A stretch of DNA of 63,511 nt, from assembly GCA_944376655.1 (NCBI GenBank), contig CALWDJ010000011.1:1-63511 (forward strand), written 5' to 3'. This document shows positions 59,811 through 63,511 of this stretch, piece by piece (the first letter of the stretch is position 1; every line of letters begins with the position of its first letter). Origin of the DNA: an uncultured Clostridia bacterium. Its GTDB lineage: Bacteria > Bacillota > Clostridia > Oscillospirales > Acutalibacteraceae. Both the position numbers and the translations under genes were made by a program. The notes beneath the pieces were generated by a model. That model saw only the letters and a program-made list of their open reading frames with translations, had not been told where the DNA came from and made no database searches.

Positions 59811-61142
59811 TCACATACTTTGCTCGTAATGGTTTTCGTAATCGCTTTGCTCGGGACGGATACCGTGCGCCGCTTTCTTCTGTGCAATTTTTGATCGGAG
59901 CTTGCTGTCTGCCTGACTGCGCAATTTCTTGTCTTTGTCGTTATAACTCTGACTTATTGCACTGAGCAGAGTACATATAATGTTTCGTAATGCAAAGGCG
60001 GCTTGAGTACTTTCAGCATAGCTTTGCGTTTGCGGCGTGTTATTAAATTCCGCCGCCGCTTTTACAATAACATTTTTAATACTGCGAAACTCTTTATTGT
60101 CTTCAAGCGGAATATCCGGTGTTTTCTTTTCGTGATAGAGAGATAACTTTTCACGGTTAATCTCATTCCACCTTGAATACAGGTCGGCTATGTTTTCATC
60201 TTTCGCAAGCTCACGCACGATACTGTCTACCGTGTCTTTAATATCTTTTGGCAGGTATCCGTAAACTTTTTTGCCTTTTACAGATTTTAATTGGACGGTA
60301 AGTTTTAAGAATAAATTATCAAGCTGTGGTGTTAAGGTATAACCGTTTTCTTCAAAGTGTTTTATCCGTTCCTTGAATTTTTCCTTAACCAATTCGCGCT
60401 GTTGCGTTTGCATTTCAAATAAGCGGTACTGCTCGCCGCGGAATATTTCGTTTCCGAACATACTCCGCATATCATCAATGGAACGCTTTGTAATCCAGCC
60501 TTGTTTTGCGTCGGCGGCGTAAAACAATAGATGTACATGCGGATGATGGTCTTTGTTATGAAACGCCCCGTACCAACGCAGGTTGTCAAGATCAATATTA
60601 TGCGCGTCGGCAATCTCTGCGACGTTACTGCGAATCAGATCACGCCAGCGATACGCATTGTTATACTGCAGGCGCTCCGCGTCCTCTCGGCGAAGGCTTA
60701 TAACGTGAGTCCATATAATTCCTTTGTGATTTGAAATTTGTTCTGCTGCTTTATCAAGGTCTATCCTATCATCGCTTTGAGAAAACAGACCGTGCGAAGA
60801 AAATTTTTCAACACCCGGACGTTCCGCATAATACTTTACAAGATTTTTAATATCTCCTATGCGGTCAATGTTCCGTTCCATAACCGCGTCAATAAATTCC
60901 GAGGCATTTGTTTTTGAAGAGTCTTCCATATAATCTTCATACTCTAAATAATCTTTTGTTTCGGGGAATACTTCAAGAATATTTTTGATCAGCCTCTGCT
61001 GTCTGACGGTTGACGGTGAACGGTCGACTCCGACCGCTACCTTTTCCACACTCTCACGTGTTCCCATATACCGTAAGAGCTTACCCGCATTTGAAGATTT
61101 CGGATTTCGAATATATCTGCTTGTGAATATTATTTTAGGCAT
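59811..61142 (-). CDS. mobL: MobL/MobP3-family relaxase
   Basis: A 443-aa relaxase that would nick oriT and lead DNA transfer. N-terminal KIIFTSRYIRNPKSSNAGKL, YMGTRESVEKV (catalytic Tyr region) and the metal-binding histidine motif HNKDHHPHVHLLFY. The C-terminal half is helical. The start shares one base with the stop of the mobC-like gene (TGATG). Confidence 0.88.
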   Translation of the reverse strand: MPKIIFTSRYIRNPKSSNAGKLLRYMGTRESVEKVAVGVDRSPSTVRQQRLIKNILEVFPETKDYLEYEDYMEDSSKTNASEFIDAVMERNIDRIGDIKNLVKYYAERPGVEKFSSHGLFSQSDDRIDLDKAAEQISNHKGIIWTHVISLRREDAERLQYNNAYRWRDLIRSNVAEIADAHNIDLDNLRWYGAFHNKDHHPHVHLLFYAADAKQGWITKRSIDDMRSMFGNEIFRGEQYRLFEMQTQQRELVKEKFKERIKHFEENGYTLTPQLDNLFLKLTVQLKSVKGKKVYGYLPKDIKDTVDSIVRELAKDENIADLYSRWNEINREKLSLYHEKKTPDIPLEDNKEFRSIKNVIVKAAAEFNNTPQTQSYAESTQAAFALRNIICTLLSAISQSYNDKDKKLRSQADSKLRSKIAQKKAAHGIRPEQSDYENHYEQSM

Positions 61143-61591
61143 CAGTAATCATCTCCGCTGTTACTTAGAAAATCGTATTCCGTATATACATTTTCTCTTG
61201 ACTGCATATCCTCAAGAGAAATAATACCGTTGGTTGAAGCAACCTTTTCGGAGCACCAGCGATAAAGCTCTTCAAGATATTCCGGACGGAATTCTTTTTC
61301 ATCAGCCACAACCTGTGTGAGCATAGATATCTGTACCGCCATTTTAAAAATAATTTCCGAGAGGTTCCGCTCAATATTATTCATTTCACTCTTTACGGCA
61401 GATGCTAATATAGGTGAAATGAAATTCAAGTTTTTGCCTTGCTTAAGATAACCGAGATAGAATTTTATTGCTTTAATAATAAAAGCGTTGACAGATTTTA
61501 CGTGCGCGTCATCCATTGTCTCGCGCATTTCCTTCTCGGTTTTACCGTCCATACGAACGGTGATTTTATACTTTTTATCGTTTTTACTGTC
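61142..61591 (-). CDS. MobC-like ribbon-helix-helix accessory protein
   Basis: A 149-aa protein with an N-terminal RHH-like segment (YKITVRMDGKTEKEMRETMDDAHVKSVNAFIIKAIKFYL) and a helical C-terminal part. Such proteins sit directly upstream of MobL relaxases and probably bind oriT. AAAGGATC lies 9 nt before the ATG at 61591; a TTG-type start 10 codons earlier lacks a site. Confidence 0.75.
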   Translation of the reverse strand, partial: DSKNDKKYKITVRMDGKTEKEMRETMDDAHVKSVNAFIIKAIKFYLGYLKQGKNLNFISPILASAVKSEMNNIERNLSEIIFKMAVQISMLTQVVADEKEFRPEYLEELYRWCSEKVASTNGIISLEDMQSRENVYTEYDFLSNSGDDY

Positions 61592-61753
61592 CATATTCTG
61601 ATCCTTTCGCAAAGAGGTCATATTTTTGCGGTTACGACCCCTGTAAAAATCCCCTAACGGTCGGCTCTGCCGTCCGATGTAGGCGGTGCGGGAAGACCCC
61701 GCATTTTAACCTGCTTCCCATAATGACGGTAAATTAAGCCACTGAACTGTCTG
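61592..61753 (-). other. Candidate oriT region
   Basis: Non-coding gap upstream of mobC-mobL. On the minus strand it has a TGCGGG-gtctt-CCCGCA hairpin, an imperfect cgg-acggc-aga-gccga-ccg hairpin and TTAGGGGATTTTTACAGGGG. The position and hairpins are those of an oriT; the nick site is not identified. Confidence 0.45.
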
Positions 61754-62182
61754 TTACTGTTGCTTAATATCCGGCTCAACAATCCGTTTTTGAAACTGCT
61801 CTGCCGCTATAATTTTTGCATTCCTTTGCATCTGCAATTCATAGTTTTGCCTGACAGCTTCCTCAATAGGGAGGATCGTATATAGAAGACTGCCGTTGCG
61901 TTTTCTTCCGTCTCTGCTCCGTATTTTTGTAGGCTCGACCGTAATAAGCTTTTTATCTATAAGTCCGGAAACATATTTCCGCACGGTGTTCTGACTCATC
62001 TTCAGCGCTTTTCCGATTGTTTTATAGCTCGGGTGACACTGAAATGTTTTTCGGTCTTCACATCTCATAAGGAAACTGTAAACTGCAATCTCACCTGACG
62101 AAAGATTGAGATTGAAAATTTCGTTCGGCAGAGGAAAATAATTTTTAATTGCGTCCCGTTTCGGATAGCGGTTATACTTCAT
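61754..62182 (-). CDS. Winged-helix DNA-binding protein of the mobile element
   Basis: A 142-aa protein with LPNEIFNLNLSSGEIAVYSFLMRCED followed by a winged helix YKTIGKALKMSQNTVRKYVSGLIDKKLI and a basic wing RSRDGRKRNG. This form is common in MobL-type elements, where it acts as a replication-initiator-like or regulatory protein. The ATG at 62182 follows GTGAGTGAGG. Its start lies 9 nt downstream of the xis stop. Confidence 0.7.
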   Translation of the reverse strand: MKYNRYPKRDAIKNYFPLPNEIFNLNLSSGEIAVYSFLMRCEDRKTFQCHPSYKTIGKALKMSQNTVRKYVSGLIDKKLITVEPTKIRSRDGRKRNGSLLYTILPIEEAVRQNYELQMQRNAKIIAAEQFQKRIVEPDIKQQ

Positions 62183-62190
62183 AGCCTCAC

Positions 62191-62394
62191 TCACTTTCCT
62201 GTGTTTTCTTCTACCCACTTCCGGAACTTTTCTTTAGGCACAACCATACGGTTTCCGATTCTAAGAACCGGAAAACCTTTTTCGTGCATCAGTTCGTAAC
62301 CGCTGGACGGAGATATGCCAAGCAGTTTCGCAACCGTTTCAGCATTCAGGAACAGCGGCAGTTCATCATAAGATTTGTAAACTGATTCTTTCAT
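62191..62394 (-). CDS. xis: Excisionase-like MerR-fold DNA-binding protein
   Basis: A 67-aa protein: LFLNAETVAKLLGISPSSGYELMHEKGFPVLRIGNRMVVPKEKFRKWVEE, the winged-helix excisionase pattern. AGGAGG lies 8 nt before the ATG. It would direct excision with the integrases downstream. Confidence 0.87.
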   Translation of the reverse strand: MKESVYKSYDELPLFLNAETVAKLLGISPSSGYELMHEKGFPVLRIGNRMVVPKEKFRKWVEENTGK

Positions 62395-62506
62395 TTCTAT
62401 GCCTCCTGTATTTTTTGTGCAAAGTTTTAATCATCAACGTGAGAATTATTTTCAGTTTTAAAATTCATCAGGCAGTTAAAGTTAATAGATGTTATTCTTC
62501 TGACTT

Positions 62507-62548
62507 AAATTATCTATCTTGATTTTAAAATTATCTATCTTGATTTTA
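62507..62548 (+). repeat. Two perfect tandem 21-bp repeats (iteron-like)
   Basis: 62507-62527 and 62528-62548 are identical (aaattatctatc-ttgatttta, 21 bp). A partial tatctattttt recurs at 62619-62629. Likely binding sites for an element-encoded protein. Confidence 0.85.
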
Positions 62549-62557
62549 ACAAACATA

Positions 62558-62586
62558 TTGCATTCTGTAAATAGATTTTGTATAAT
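62558..62586 (+). promoter_or_regulatory. SigA promoter of the 54-aa ORF
   Basis: TTGCAT (62558-62563), 17-bp spacer, TATAAT (62581-62586); a second TATAAT lies at 62607. Confidence 0.82.
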
Positions 62587-62652
62587 TAAATTATATTCTC
62601 TATTTGTATAATACTCATTATCTATTTTTCAAAAAAATTTTTGGAGGTTTTT

Positions 62653-62817
62653 ATGTTTTCATTCAAAGCATATTTTTGGAATAATGATGTTTATATCAAT
62701 GAAAAAAATAAATACGCCGCCAATGAAATACTGACAGCGTATCTTAATACGAATTATTTATCTAAGGCAGGGGATTATCTTTACGAACTAAAAAATCTCC
62801 GCCGCAAATTACGGTAG
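62653..62817 (+). CDS. Small ORF of the mobile element, probably truncated by the IS
   Basis: A 54-aa product starting MFSFKAYFWNNDVYINEKNK and ending NLRRKLR. TTGGAGG lies 7 nt before the ATG and a consensus promoter is upstream, so it is probably expressed. The stop codon TAG (62815-62817) falls exactly at the terminal sequence of the IS256-family element, so the natural C terminus may have been lost. No function known. Confidence 0.6.
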   Translation: MFSFKAYFWNNDVYINEKNKYAANEILTAYLNTNYLSKAGDYLYELKNLRRKLR

Positions 62818-63511
62818 TGTCAAGAGTTTTGCGCAAATTTGGTTTGCAGACCTTGATATGAATGAAGTCAGCCAGCAATAGGGGCATCCTCAAGGGCTGC
62901 CTCCAGGTGCTTCATATTCATGTACTTTTTGTTGCCCCACTGAGAGCCGGCTACATGGCGCAGCCGTGCACAGACCAGCATAAGGGCAGAGTTACCATCC
63001 GGGAAGCTGCCCACCACACGGGTGCGGCGGCGGATCTCCCGGTTCAGTCTCTCAATCACATTATTGGTGCGGATGCGAGTCCAGTGCTCGCCGGGAAAAT
63101 CACAGTAGGTCAGTGTCTCTTCAATGCCGTCCTCCACTTTCTTGGCAGCCTCTTTCAGTTTCATAAAACGCAGTTCTTCTACCACGGCTTTGGCCTTTTC
63201 GCGAGCGGCTTTCTTGCTCTCCTGAGCGTGGATTGCCTTGAGCATCTTGGCTACCAGCTTCACCTTGGAGCGAGGTGTGACAGAGAATACATTGCGGTAA
63301 AAGTGGACGGTACAGCGCTGGTATTTGGCATTAGGGAACACTTCGCCAACAGCTTCCAGCATACCAAGACACTTGTCACCAACGATAAGTTTTACTCCTT
63401 CCAGACCCCGGCTGCGGAGCCACTGGAAGAAACTGACCCAGCTGGCCTTGTCCTCTTTCATACCTTCGGCGGCACCTAAAACTTCACGGTATCCATCCTC
63501 ATTGACCGCAA
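62815..63511 (-). mobile_element. IS256-family insertion sequence (partial, runs off the edge)
   Basis: The left end reads gtgtcaagagttttgcgcaa, typical of IS256-group inverted repeats, followed 50 nt later by the transposase stop. The other end is outside the window. Confidence 0.8.
62868..63511 (-). CDS. IS256 family (mutator-type) transposase, C-terminal part
   Basis: Open to the window edge, so only the C-terminal ~214 residues are seen, beginning AVNEDGYREVLGAAEGMKED. Features of mutator-type DDE transposases are GVKLIVGDKCLGMLEAV (second Asp), YQRCTVHFYRNVFS and RTNNVIERLNREIRRRTRVVG with the catalytic Glu. No frameshift is visible in the part present. Confidence 0.92.
   Translation of the reverse strand, partial: AVNEDGYREVLGAAEGMKEDKASWVSFFQWLRSRGLEGVKLIVGDKCLGMLEAVGEVFPNAKYQRCTVHFYRNVFSVTPRSKVKLVAKMLKAIHAQESKKAAREKAKAVVEELRFMKLKEAAKKVEDGIEETLTYCDFPGEHWTRIRTNNVIERLNREIRRRTRVVGSFPDGNSALMLVCARLRHVAGSQWGNKKYMNMKHLEAALEDAPIAG

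Larger units (their letters stand above)
62395..62652. other. Divergent control region of the mobile element
   Basis: AT-rich gap between xis (minus) and a small plus-strand ORF. Holds the tandem 21-bp repeats (62507-62548) and a promoter at 62558-62586. The xis promoter is not clear. Confidence 0.55.
56965..62867 (-). mobile_element. Integrative mobilizable element (left part)
   Basis: Behind tRNA-Val(CAC) lie two tyrosine recombinases, a MobL relaxase, a MobC-like protein, an HTH protein and an excisionase, all on the minus strand and more AT-rich than the flank. There are no type IV secretion genes, so it would need a helper conjugative element. The right attachment site is not visible: no copy of the tRNA 3' end was found before the IS256 element. 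Confidence 0.8.

Noticed and set aside
62507-62548. Tandem repeats as a CRISPR array
   Set aside because: Only two directly abutting units without spacers and no cas genes.

Overview
The window looks like chromosome of an anaerobic gut-type Clostridia (Ruminococcaceae/Oscillospiraceae-like). Evidence: strong AGGAGG ribosome sites, many TTG/GTG starts, tight minus-strand operons joined by ATGA or TAATG overlaps, consensus TTGACA-17-TATAAT promoters, a tetrahydrofolate riboswitch on folT, a T-box on thrS, a class A RNase P RNA, the RicT/HolB sporulation-replication pair and a CbADH-type alcohol dehydrogenase. No rRNA or CRISPR array is visible. The species cannot be named from the sequence.

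Layout. 1-72 is the 5' end of a group II intron (minus) sitting just behind a terminator. 395-7918 is minus strand: class II fructose-bisphosphate aldolase, an acyltransferase-like protein, an MFS permease, two CNNM/CBS membrane proteins, a YgjP-type metallopeptidase and small membrane proteins. 8073-13405 is plus strand: two phage-like small genes, a Crp/Fnr regulator with a consensus promoter, then a thiol-redox operon (CcdA, TlpA, an FTR-beta-like protein, thioredoxin, rhodanese, CoA-disulfide reductase-rhodanese). 13559-22141 is minus strand: a sigma factor with a very long C-terminal extension, riboswitch-controlled folT, an 8Fe ferredoxin, ricT-holB-trpS, an aminotransferase with an SCP2-like partner, and a YfbR-like HD protein. 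YfhO (plus) follows, then a membrane gene broken by an in-frame stop, and feoA.

26331-32885 is a sugar-modification locus: an AraC regulator convergent to a six-gene operon of three Gfo/Idh/MocA oxidoreductases, two AP-endonuclease-2-type TIM barrels and a ThuA protein. 33065-36904 carries a split TSUP permease, LexA with its own promoter and SOS-like box, RNase HI, QueT and a GHL10-type secreted protein. An AraC regulator, rhaA and rhaD follow; rhaB lies 8.5 kb away on the other strand. Between them are a lipoprotein behind an attenuator-like leader, T-box-thrS, azlCD, capA and serC-serA with a consensus promoter and a perfect Rex-type operator upstream. An approximately 80-bp hairpin repeat occurs behind both fba and rhaB.

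50217-56747 holds an FkbM methyltransferase, an XRE regulator, rnpB, a PRK06851-type ATPase, an SDR, a Ca/Na antiporter and the alcohol dehydrogenase. Behind tRNA-Val(CAC) lies an integrative mobilizable element: two overlapping tyrosine recombinases, a MobL/MobP3 relaxase, a MobC-like protein, an HTH protein, an excisionase, and a divergent 54-aa ORF cut by an IS256-family element that runs off the right edge.
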